Source of the DNA: Actinomycetota bacterium
GTDB taxonomy: Bacteria > Actinomycetota > Acidimicrobiia > Spongiisociales > ZC4RG35
Assembly (NCBI GenBank): GCA_022615295.1
Contig: JAKEHF010000068.1
Coordinates: forward strand, 1-12,281
Direction: 5' to 3'
Length of the DNA: 12,281 nt
Shown: positions 7,093 to 11,887 of the stretch, piece after piece
How positions within the stretch are numbered: position 1 is the stretch's first letter
Layout of the letters: each line of letters starts with the position of its first letter
The notes under the pieces: model-generated
What the model was told of the DNA's origin: nothing
Database searches by the model: none
The model's input: only the letters and a program-made list of their open reading frames with translations
Translations under genes and position numbers: made by a program

Positions 7093-7542
7093 CTACCAGC
7101 GCATACCGTACGAGTAACCGTTCTTGAAGTCACGTTGTCCAGTGTCGAAGTCCCAGGGACGTCTGTCGAGCCCCAGCTCCTGGGCCTGCTCGGCCAGCGA
7201 GCCCTCGAACTTGCCGAGGGAGATCACACCGGTCGGGCAGCGGTCGATACAGAGCGCGCATCGGGTGCACTCGTCCTCGTCGACAATGAAGAAGCCGTAG
7301 TTCTGACTGTCCTCGGCGGGGTGGTCCACGTTGACCGCCTCGGTGATCGAGTCGAGGGAGAGATAGTGGATGCACTTCCATGGGCAGATGTCGACACACC
7401 CCTCACAGAGGATGCACTCCGACTGGTCGATGTGGAGGAACTGCTTCGGCCGCAGCTTGTCCACGAAGTAGTCACCCTCGACCAGCGCCAGCTGGTAGTC
7501 GTCCCTGATCGGGGGGGTCTCGTCGACGACGCCCTTGGGCAT
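7093..7542 (-). CDS. 2x[4Fe-4S] ferredoxin-like protein in the bc operon
   Basis: 149 residues. The ATG at 7540-7542 overlaps the upstream stop as TGATG, with GAGGGG nine bases upstream as ribosome site. Two classical cluster motifs are present: C43, C46, C49, C53 (CILCEGCVDICP) and C92, C95, C98, C102 (CTRCALCIDRCP), with an extra C57. The fold and spacing are those of NuoI-type 8Fe ferredoxins. The ends (about 40 residues on each side) are longer than in a simple bacterial ferredoxin and presumably dock to a partner. No membrane helix or export signal is seen, so it should be cytoplasmic. Iron-sulfur ferredoxin subunits are not part of standard bc1 or b6f complexes. Cotranscription suggests it brings electrons to, or takes them from, the cytoplasmic face (Qi side) of this complex. 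That function is inferred. Confidence 0.87.
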   Translation of the reverse strand: MPKGVVDETPPIRDDYQLALVEGDYFVDKLRPKQFLHIDQSECILCEGCVDICPWKCIHYLSLDSITEAVNVDHPAEDSQNYGFFIVDEDECTRCALCIDRCPTGVISLGKFEGSLAEQAQELGLDRRPWDFDTGQRDFKNGYSYGMRW

Positions 7543-8171
7543 CAGCCGTCACCCCTCACCAGCGGTCGGCCGTAAGGTGACACCAGATCCTTCTGCTGTG
7601 CCGCCGGTCGGCCTTGCTTCATCTTCTGGATCTGGATGGTGAGGACCGCCGCCGCCACGAGCATGACGACGTGATAGCCGCCGGAGATGGCGTCCTTGAT
7701 GGCGGCGTAGCTGATCTCCACCTCGTTGCCGAGGACGAGCCACGACGGGATAACCAGGGCCACGCGCTGGCTGGACCACTCGAGATCGGTCTGGGCAAAG
7801 TTAAGCCACTCCGAGGGGACCATCCCGAAGAAGAAGACCAGGGCCACCCAGGCGATGAGGGCGGCGACCGTGGCCCGGGCCCACGTCATGGGCTGGTTGA
7901 GCACCCAGAGAAACGTGGCGCCGACCAGTAGGAAGGTGGTGGCGCCGCCCACGATCAGATATCCGGCGGCCTTCCACAGGATCCCGCGGGGGAACCAATT
8001 GAAGTAGTCGACAACCACGATGACCTCGACGCCATCGACGACCTGGGTCTGCGGGTAGGACGCCCAGTGGAGCCAGAAGACGCCCAGGGCGAGACTGGCG
8101 ATCCCGAGGAGGAGCAACCCCGACCCGATGGCCTTGCGGCGACCGTCGCTCAGTTCTGCGAGTCGATACAT
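7542..8171 (-). CDS. Four-helix membrane protein, first gene of the bc operon
   Basis: 209 residues from the ATG at 8169-8171. Upstream in-frame codons run into the divergent promoter and are not protein-like. Hydrophobic segments lie at about 16-36, 66-90, 99-119 and 163-182. The region between helices 1 and 2 is YPQTQVVDG...VVDYFNWFPRG, and an amphipathic stretch rich in Trp and acidic residues (SEWLNFAQTDLEWSSQR) follows helix 3. Only two His and no Cys occur, so it is unlikely to bind haem or a cluster on its own. I do not recognise a named family. Its stop overlaps the ferredoxin start by one base, so the two are probably translated together, and it may be the membrane anchor or quinone-side partner of the ferredoxin. 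That pairing is inferred from coupling alone. Confidence 0.8.
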   Translation of the reverse strand: MYRLAELSDGRRKAIGSGLLLLGIASLALGVFWLHWASYPQTQVVDGVEVIVVVDYFNWFPRGILWKAAGYLIVGGATTFLLVGATFLWVLNQPMTWARATVAALIAWVALVFFFGMVPSEWLNFAQTDLEWSSQRVALVIPSWLVLGNEVEISYAAIKDAISGGYHVVMLVAAAVLTIQIQKMKQGRPAAQQKDLVSPYGRPLVRGDG

Positions 8172-8186
8172 GTTGGTCCGTGACCG

Positions 8187-8217
8187 ATTGTGCTGTCGCA
8201 AGGTTTGTAGCACAAAC
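8187..8217. promoter_or_regulatory. Symmetric divergent promoter/operator between bc operon and CcoN-like operon
   Basis: TTGTGCT (8188-8194) and AGCACAA (8209-8215) form an inverted repeat with 14 bases between arms (half-sites 21 bases apart, two helical turns). Nested inside the right half is a tighter palindrome, GTTTGTAGCACAAAC (8203-8217). The same symmetry yields promoter-like hexamers in both directions with 17-base spacers: minus strand TTGTGC (complement of 8210-8215) to CACAAT (complement of 8187-8192), and plus strand TTGTGC (8188-8193) to CACAAA (8211-8216). The -10 matches are weak. A dimeric regulator bound here could control both operons. The arms share TTGTG/CACAA with Rex-type sites, but the spacing is not that of a canonical Rex operator. 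Confidence 0.4.
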
Positions 8218-8303
8218 GCATACCCACTCCGCACCGCACCGGCACGGGCCTGCCGACACCGGACGGTATGCTCCCCGCCGTCTCGTCCCATTCGAGGAGC
8301 CGC

Positions 8304-9743
8304 TTGGCCGACACCAAGACAGCAGACATTCGGGCAGTGCTCGGCGGTGGCACACCCGAGGATCGTCTGGCCGCCGTCCACATCCTCGTGGGGGCGGTCT
8401 TCCTCCTGATCGGCAGTGTCGCCGCGGTGCTGTCCTTCTTCGCCCTCCGCTTTCCCGACCTGATCCCGGTCAGCTATGGGCGCCTCGAGCCGATCGCCAA
8501 TCTCACCCTCGTCATCGGCTTCGGGGTCGTATCCCTCGTCGGTGGGATCTACTACGCCCTCCCCCGGCTGACCGGCACCCGTCTCTGGAACGCACGTCTC
8601 GCCGGTCTCGGGCTACTGGGCACGACCGGTCTGGTCACGCTCGGGGTCCTGGCCGTCGCCCTCGGTCTGGGGAGCGGTCGTCAGCCATTCGGTCTGCCAT
8701 GGTGGCTCGATATCCCGATGCTCGGGGTCCTCGCCGTGCCCTTCATGGTCACGGGCCGGACCATCGCCGAACGACAGGAGCGTCGCTCATACGTGACGGT
8801 TTGGTTCATGCTCGGCGGGGTCACATGGCTCCCCCTTCTCTACGCGGCCCACGTCGCCGGTCATCTCCCCTCTCTCGGCGTCTTGGCGGTCGCCTACAAC
8901 GACCTGTTCCTGAGTTCCGGCCTCCAGACCATGGTGATCCTCACCCTGGGCAGCGGTCTCTTCTACTACACGGTCGTGCGTGAGCTCGACGTGCCCCTCG
9001 CCAGCAGACAGTTGGCGATGGTCGGCTTCTGGTCGCTTGGCTTTGCCTCGGTGTGGTGGGGAACCGCCCAACTCATCTTCGGCCCGGGCCCCGACTGGGT
9101 ATCCGGTGTCGCCGCCGCCCTGGGGCTGGCCCTGCCGGTGGGTGCCCTCGCCAACGCCGCCAACGTCTCCCTCACCCTCGAGGGCTCGTGGGACGAGACC
9201 AGCACCCATCCCGGGGTTGCCGCGGGGGTCACCGGGACCTATCTCGCGGTGGGAGTGGGCGCCATCGCCGCCTTCGCCGGGTTTCGGTCGGTGGCCGCGG
9301 TCACCGCCCTCACCGGATTCTGGGAGGGAGTGGAGTACGCACTCATCGCCGGTGTGGGCGCGCTTCTAGTGGCCGGCACCACCCTCCCCTCCCTGCCTCG
9401 TCTCCTGGGGAGGGAGATCGTGAGTCGGCAGCGGGCCCGCACCTTCACCAGGCTGACCTTGGCCGGGAGCGTCGGCGTCCTCGTCGCAATGGCGGCCCAT
9501 GGCCTGCTCAGCGGCTACTCCTGGATCGGTGGCGCCAATACCGGAGAGTTCGTCAGCGTCGGCGAGGGTTGGGGAACCGGTGTAGGCGCCGGCGGTGACA
9601 CCCTCCTCCTTCTCGCCCTTATCTCGGCGGTGGTGGCGTTGATGGGCCACCTCTCGTATGCCTCCACGGTCTTCGGCACGCTGGTGCGCGGCAGGGCCGT
9701 GCCACAGGAGGTCCTGGTCTCGATGGGGGTCGAGGATGAGTGA
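8304..9743 (+). CDS. CcoN-like haem-copper oxidase subunit I homologue lacking all metal ligands
   Basis: About 479 residues from a TTG start at 8304 preceded by GAGGAG (8294-8299). An in-frame ATG at 8268 would add 12 residues but has no ribosome site. It is a polytopic membrane protein with about 12 helices. CcoN/FixN-type landmarks are retained: SYGRLEP, YYALPRLTG, GFWSLGFASVWWG, LIFGPGPDWV, the LEGSWD...HPG segment and LPRLLGREI. Aligned by these, every metal ligand is replaced. The helix-2 haem-b His is Ala (8496-8498). The CuB His of the GHN motif is Ser (8916-8918). The HH pair is Ala-Gln (9066-9071). The haem-b3 and haem-b His of HVH are Val (9330-9332) and Tyr (9336-9338). The cross-linking Tyr is Ser. 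The frame is intact and translationally linked to two cytochrome c genes, so it is probably a structural scaffold and not an oxidase. The alignment was made by eye from remembered family sequence. Confidence 0.85.
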   Translation: MADTKTADIRAVLGGGTPEDRLAAVHILVGAVFLLIGSVAAVLSFFALRFPDLIPVSYGRLEPIANLTLVIGFGVVSLVGGIYYALPRLTGTRLWNARLAGLGLLGTTGLVTLGVLAVALGLGSGRQPFGLPWWLDIPMLGVLAVPFMVTGRTIAERQERRSYVTVWFMLGGVTWLPLLYAAHVAGHLPSLGVLAVAYNDLFLSSGLQTMVILTLGSGLFYYTVVRELDVPLASRQLAMVGFWSLGFASVWWGTAQLIFGPGPDWVSGVAAALGLALPVGALANAANVSLTLEGSWDETSTHPGVAAGVTGTYLAVGVGAIAAFAGFRSVAAVTALTGFWEGVEYALIAGVGALLVAGTTLPSLPRLLGREIVSRQRARTFTRLTLAGSVGVLVAMAAHGLLSGYSWIGGANTGEFVSVGEGWGTGVGAGGDTLLLLALISAVVALMGHLSYASTVFGTLVRGRAVPQEVLVSMGVEDE

Positions 9744-9867
9744 CCTGCTCACGGCCGCTGCTGCGGCGTTGGGCGTGCCCGAGACCCTGGTGAAGCGGGC
9801 CGCGGCGGCGCGGGCCGCCGAGACCGGCGCCAGCACCGACGACATCCTTGCCGCCTGGGCAGGTGGG
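9736..9867 (+). other. Shared N-terminal domain, copy 2 (CcoO-like cytochrome)
   Basis: Codons 1-44. By my count 37 of 44 residues are identical to the copy at 10479, while about 18 of those 37 identical residues use a different codon, so the similarity is kept at the protein level. Two helices are predicted around LLTAAAAALG and ETLVKRAAAARAAE, followed by TDDILAAWAGG. Confidence 0.65.
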
Positions 9868-10482
9868 GAGCCGATGGTCCCGACCGGAGCAGCTCCGCCG
9901 CCCTCACCGCCGGAGCCCGAGGCGGCGCTGGCGGAGCCTTCCCCGGTCCCGGAGATCGTCGTCGACATCCCATCGCCGCCACCCGCGGCGCCCGCCGCCC
10001 CCCAGCCGACCGGGCCGTACAAGCCGCCCGTCCTTGTCGGAGTCTCCGACAACCCGATCGTGGTCCTCGTCGGGGTGATCGGGCTGTTCCTCGTCGTGTT
10101 CCTGGTCGGTCTCGTTGGGCCTTCGGTGGCGTCGCCCAACCCCGGGGCCCGCACGAGCGAGATCGACTTCAGTGAGACGGCGTCGGAGGGGCGCGGGGTC
10201 TATGTCGACCTCGGCTGCGCCGCCTGTCACACCCAGATGGTGAGACCGGTGGTTGCCGACGTCGGTCTCGGGGGGGTGACCCTCAACGACACCAACCAGG
10301 TCTTGGGCACCCGTCGCTTTGGACCCGACCTCTCCAACGTCGGCGCCCGGATGAGCACAAGTCAGATCGAGGCGGTGGTGACCGGATTCGACGGGCACCC
10401 CGCCCATGCCCTGTCCGCCGAGGACATGGCGTCTCTGATGGCGTATCTCGCCGAATCGGTCACGATGACGGGTGGGCAATGA
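9736..10482 (+). CDS. CcoO-like monohaem cytochrome c with shared N-terminal domain
   Basis: 248 residues from the ATG at 9736, which overlaps the CcoN-like stop by eight bases; a G-run lies upstream. Residues 1-44 are the shared domain (MSDLLTAAAAALGVPETLV..., ending WAGG). Residues 45-100 are a Pro/Ala/Glu linker and about 107-130 a membrane helix. The C-terminal domain holds CAACH (161-165) in the context GVYVDLGCAACHTQMVRP. GC-x2-CHxQMxRP is the hallmark of CcoO, the cytochrome c subunit of cbb3 oxidases, and TRRFGPDLSNVGARM (192-206) corresponds to the GPDLARVGGR region. It is shorter than most CcoO proteins, and the N-terminal 100 residues are not part of classical CcoO. With one helix and the haem outside, the N-terminal domain lies in the cytoplasm. 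It should carry electrons on the outer membrane face, but its normal CcoN partner cannot receive them. Confidence 0.88.
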   Translation: MSDLLTAAAAALGVPETLVKRAAAARAAETGASTDDILAAWAGGEPMVPTGAAPPPSPPEPEAALAEPSPVPEIVVDIPSPPPAAPAAPQPTGPYKPPVLVGVSDNPIVVLVGVIGLFLVVFLVGLVGPSVASPNPGARTSEIDFSETASEGRGVYVDLGCAACHTQMVRPVVADVGLGGVTLNDTNQVLGTRRFGPDLSNVGARMSTSQIEAVVTGFDGHPAHALSAEDMASLMAYLAESVTMTGGQ

Positions 10483-10610
10483 GCGAGCTCCTCACAGCAG
10501 CGGCGGCGGCCCTGGGAGTGCCCGAGACCCTCGTGCAACGGGCGGCTGCGGCCAGAGCCGCCGAGACCGGCATGAGCGTCGACGAGGTGCTCACTGCCTG
10601 GGCCGGAGGG
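10479..10610 (+). other. Shared N-terminal domain, copy 3 (second cytochrome c)
   Basis: Codons 1-44, nearly identical in protein to the copy at 9736-9867 but with many synonymous differences. The matching region ends at the WAGG turn, after which the two linkers diverge completely. Confidence 0.65.
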
Positions 10611-11456
10611 GCCACAATCGCTGCACCCTCCCCGGCCGAGGAGCCCGCAACACCCACCGAGGAGACCGTCTCGACGCCGGCCGTGGAGCCGGCGCCATCC
10701 GCACCGGCGGCCGAGCCGTCGCCGGTGACACCGGTTGCGCCGGCGGCCAGGACCGTGGCGGCCCCGCCATTGGTGCCGGCAGAGGTCACCGCACGGGAAG
10801 CGGCCCGTCTCCCCGAAGTGGTGACGGTGCCCACCGCCGGGATCAGGGAGAGGACGGGGTCGTCGATGCCGAGATGGCTGACCACCATGCTCCTGGTGGC
10901 CCCCCTCTTTGCCCTCATCGCCCTCGGGGGGTCGGCCACCGGTCAGTGTGGCGAGGCCACCGAGCTCGGGATCGACGTGGTGACAGGGCGGATCGTCAAC
11001 TGTGACGGCACCGAGTTCACCGGTCGACCCACCGGCGGCGCGGGGGGCGATTTCATCGCCGCTGGCGAGCGAATCTTCAACGGCTCCACCGTGGCCGGGG
11101 TCAACTGCGCCGGGTGTCATGGAGCGAGTGGACAAGGGTCGGGCAGCTTCCCGGCGCTCACCGGGGTGTTGACCACCTTTGGCGTCTGCGCCGACCACAT
11201 GGAATGGGTGAGTCTGGGGTCCGGGGGTTTCCGGGCCGCGGGCAGGGAGACCTATGGGGACACCCAGAAACCGGTGACTCAGGGCATGCCCGGTTTCGCC
11301 AACTCCCTGACACCGGAGCAGCTGGCGGCGGTGGCCGCCTTCGAGCGGGTCCGTTTTGGCGGCGCCGATCCGGCAGTCGTCGGTGTCGACTGTGGTCTGG
11401 TGGAGCCGCCGCCGGTGGATGGGGAGACACCACCCACCACCGTCCCAGGAACTTAA
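10479..11456 (+). CDS. Monohaem cytochrome c with shared N-terminal domain, third gene of the CcoN-like operon
   Basis: 325 residues. The ATG at 10479 overlaps the preceding stop as ATGA. Residues 1-44 repeat the shared domain (MSELLTAAAAALGVPETLV..., WAGG). Residues 45-130 are a Pro/Ala/Glu/Thr-rich linker and about 132-150 a membrane helix. The exported part begins with a short cysteine-containing segment (C157, C175) and then a cytochrome c domain with CAGCH (210-214) and M270 in GMPGFANSLT as probable distal ligand. C237 and C305 add to the four non-haem cysteines, which could form disulfides outside the cell. The tail is Pro/Thr-rich. It occupies the place of CcoP, the second cytochrome of cbb3 operons, but has one haem, not two, and does not closely resemble CcoP. 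It is likely an outer-face electron carrier working with the CcoO-like protein. Confidence 0.88.
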   Translation: MSELLTAAAAALGVPETLVQRAAAARAAETGMSVDEVLTAWAGGATIAAPSPAEEPATPTEETVSTPAVEPAPSAPAAEPSPVTPVAPAARTVAAPPLVPAEVTAREAARLPEVVTVPTAGIRERTGSSMPRWLTTMLLVAPLFALIALGGSATGQCGEATELGIDVVTGRIVNCDGTEFTGRPTGGAGGDFIAAGERIFNGSTVAGVNCAGCHGASGQGSGSFPALTGVLTTFGVCADHMEWVSLGSGGFRAAGRETYGDTQKPVTQGMPGFANSLTPEQLAAVAAFERVRFGGADPAVVGVDCGLVEPPPVDGETPPTTVPGT

Positions 11457-11466
11457 GCGAAAGTGT

Positions 11467-11494
11467 TCAAGTAGCCACGGAGAGTGGTCGATAA
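11467..11494 (+). promoter_or_regulatory. Sigma-28 (FliA/WhiG)-like promoter motif
   Basis: TCAAGT (11467-11472) and GTCGATAA (11487-11494) resemble the sigma-28 family elements TAAA(GT) and GCCGATAA; the -10 matches seven of eight positions and the spacing is 15-16 bases by either phasing. A start site eight to ten bases beyond GATAA would fall at about 11502-11504, on the ATG of the 22-codon ORF. It lies directly after the cytochrome operon and nothing downstream is recognisably a motility or sporulation gene. The call is a motif match only. Confidence 0.4.
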
Positions 11495-11495
11495 T

Positions 11496-11561
11496 CACCT
11501 GGCATGCAGGAAGGAGGGAACTCCGTTCCCCTCATGCCTGAGGGCACGTTCGTCCCAGGTG
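11496..11561 (+). other. Nested inverted repeats (possible structured RNA)
   Basis: CACCTGG (11496-11502) pairs with CCAGGTG (11555-11561). Inside, GGCATG (11501-11506) pairs with CATGCC (11533-11538), and GGGAAC (11516-11521) pairs with GTTCCC (11525-11530) around a TCC loop. A smaller stem can form at 11542-11556 but competes with the outer stem. Together they could fold into a closed multi-stem structure starting at the predicted transcript start. No known riboswitch or small-RNA consensus was recognised. Confidence 0.35.
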
Positions 11562-11572
11562 TGAACGGATAG
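11504..11572 (+). CDS. Possible leaderless 22-residue peptide
   Basis: ATG at 11504 to TAG at 11570-11572 encodes a 22-residue peptide beginning MQEGGNSVPLMPEG. It begins where a transcript from the sigma-28-like promoter would start, so it could be translated without a leader. Against it, third-position G/C use is weaker than in neighbouring genes and the same bases form inverted repeats, so the sequence may be under RNA and not protein constraint. No family is recognised. Confidence 0.2.
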   Translation: MQEGGNSVPLMPEGTFVPGVNG

Positions 11573-11593
11573 CCTCCCAGCCCGCCCCACGGT

Positions 11594-11665
11594 GACGGAT
11601 CCCTCCTTCATGTAGGTCGAGGCCCCCTCCCCAGGGGGCCTCGACAGGTAACGGCCCCCCAACCC
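11594..11665. repeat. Tandem repeat unit, copy A
   Basis: Runs from GACGGAT to CAACCC. It shares nearly all positions with copy B 84 bases downstream, differing mainly at GGATCCCTCC versus GGATGCCCACC, TGTAGG versus TGCAGG, and one base in the hairpin loop region. Each copy contains a long GC hairpin followed by GGTAACGGCCCCCCAACCC. Confidence 0.85.
11616..11645. terminator. Perfect 12-bp hairpin in repeat A, possible bidirectional terminator
   Basis: GTCGAGGCCCCC (11616-11627) pairs fully with GGGGGCCTCGAC (11634-11645) around the loop TCCCCA. It lies between convergent genes (cytochrome c ending at 11456 and the SAM hydrolase ending at 11868). No T-run follows on either strand, so intrinsic termination is not certain. 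Confidence 0.45.
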
Positions 11666-11677
11666 GACCACAACAAC

Positions 11678-11750
11678 GACGGATGCCCACCTTCATGCAG
11701 GTCGAGGCCCCCTCCCCAAGGGGCCTCGACAGGTAACGGCCCCCCAACCC
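11678..11750. repeat. Tandem repeat unit, copy B
   Basis: Second copy of the unit at 11594-11665, from GACGGAT to CAACCC, period 84 bases. It is high identity to copy A including the flanking TTCATG and GGTAACGG segments, so the conserved unit is wider than the hairpin alone. Confidence 0.85.
11701..11730. terminator. 11-bp hairpin in repeat B, possible bidirectional terminator
   Basis: GTCGAGGCCCC (11701-11711) pairs with GGGGCCTCGAC (11720-11730), with eight loop bases (CTCCCCAA). The stem arms are the same as in repeat A while the loop edge differs by one base. No T-run follows. Confidence 0.45.
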
Positions 11751-11791
11751 TATCCCCGAGTGGGTCTCGACCCGGGGTCTACCCTCCCGAC

Positions 11792-11887
11792 ATGCGACCC
11801 GCCACCGCCATCATCCTCATCATCCTCCTGGTGGTGATCGCGGTCGCCGGTCTCGCCCAGCTCTGGCTCATCCTGACGTCAGGGTGA
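11792..11887 (+). CDS. Possible 31-residue single-helix membrane peptide
   Basis: ATG at 11792 to TGA at 11885-11887. After MRPATA the sequence is one hydrophobic segment (about residues 6-28, Ile/Leu/Val/Ala), ending LWLILTSG. Nearly all codons end in G or C, as in neighbouring genes. TACCCT (11780-11785) is a TAnnnT-type -10 whose start site would fall on the ATG, so the message could be leaderless; no Shine-Dalgarno is visible. The last 20 bases overlap the antisense 3' end of the SAM hydrolase gene. Short single-helix proteins are common accessory factors of membrane complexes, but no family is recognised and a chance ORF cannot be excluded. Confidence 0.4.
   Translation: MRPATAIILIILLVVIAVAGLAQLWLILTSG

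Larger units (their letters stand above)
11457..11791. other. Intergenic region (335 bases) with promoter motif, hairpins and tandem repeats
   Basis: No conventional gene is seen between the cytochrome c stop and the start of the short membrane ORF at 11792. The stretch holds, in order, a sigma-28-like promoter motif (11467-11494), a region of nested inverted repeats with a 22-codon ORF (11496-11572), and two copies of a 72-73-base repeat each containing a strong hairpin. It separates the plus-strand cytochrome operon from a convergent minus-strand gene, so some of this structure probably ends transcription from both sides. Confidence 0.7.

Noticed and set aside
8188..8200. Canonical Rex operator (TTGTG...CACAA with short spacer)
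   Set aside because: The nearest short-spaced match, TTGTGCTGTCGCAA, has a mismatch in the right arm and the wrong spacing, so only a generic operator is proposed.
8268..8303. ATG at 8268 as start of the CcoN-like gene
   Set aside because: No Shine-Dalgarno precedes it, whereas the TTG at 8304 has GAGGAG, and TTG with a good ribosome site is also used by the cytochrome b6-like gene. Not excluded.
8268..9743. The CcoN-like gene as a decayed pseudogene or frameshifted oxidase
   Set aside because: The frame is uninterrupted over more than 470 codons, keeps strong G/C third positions and CcoN landmarks, and overlaps the next gene. Ligand losses are single substitutions, not frame changes.
10362..11498. 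Long minus-strand open frame across the second cytochrome c
   Set aside because: It lies opposite a gene with a clear CxxCH domain and has no recognisable motif; GC-driven shadow.
11620..11745. Actinobacterial 6C small RNA
   Set aside because: C-runs occur in the stems and between hairpins, not as six-cytosine loops on two stem-loops as that family requires.
11594..11750. CRISPR array
   Set aside because: Only two copies, the repeat is longer than a CRISPR repeat, the gap between copies is about 12 bases, and no cas genes are present.
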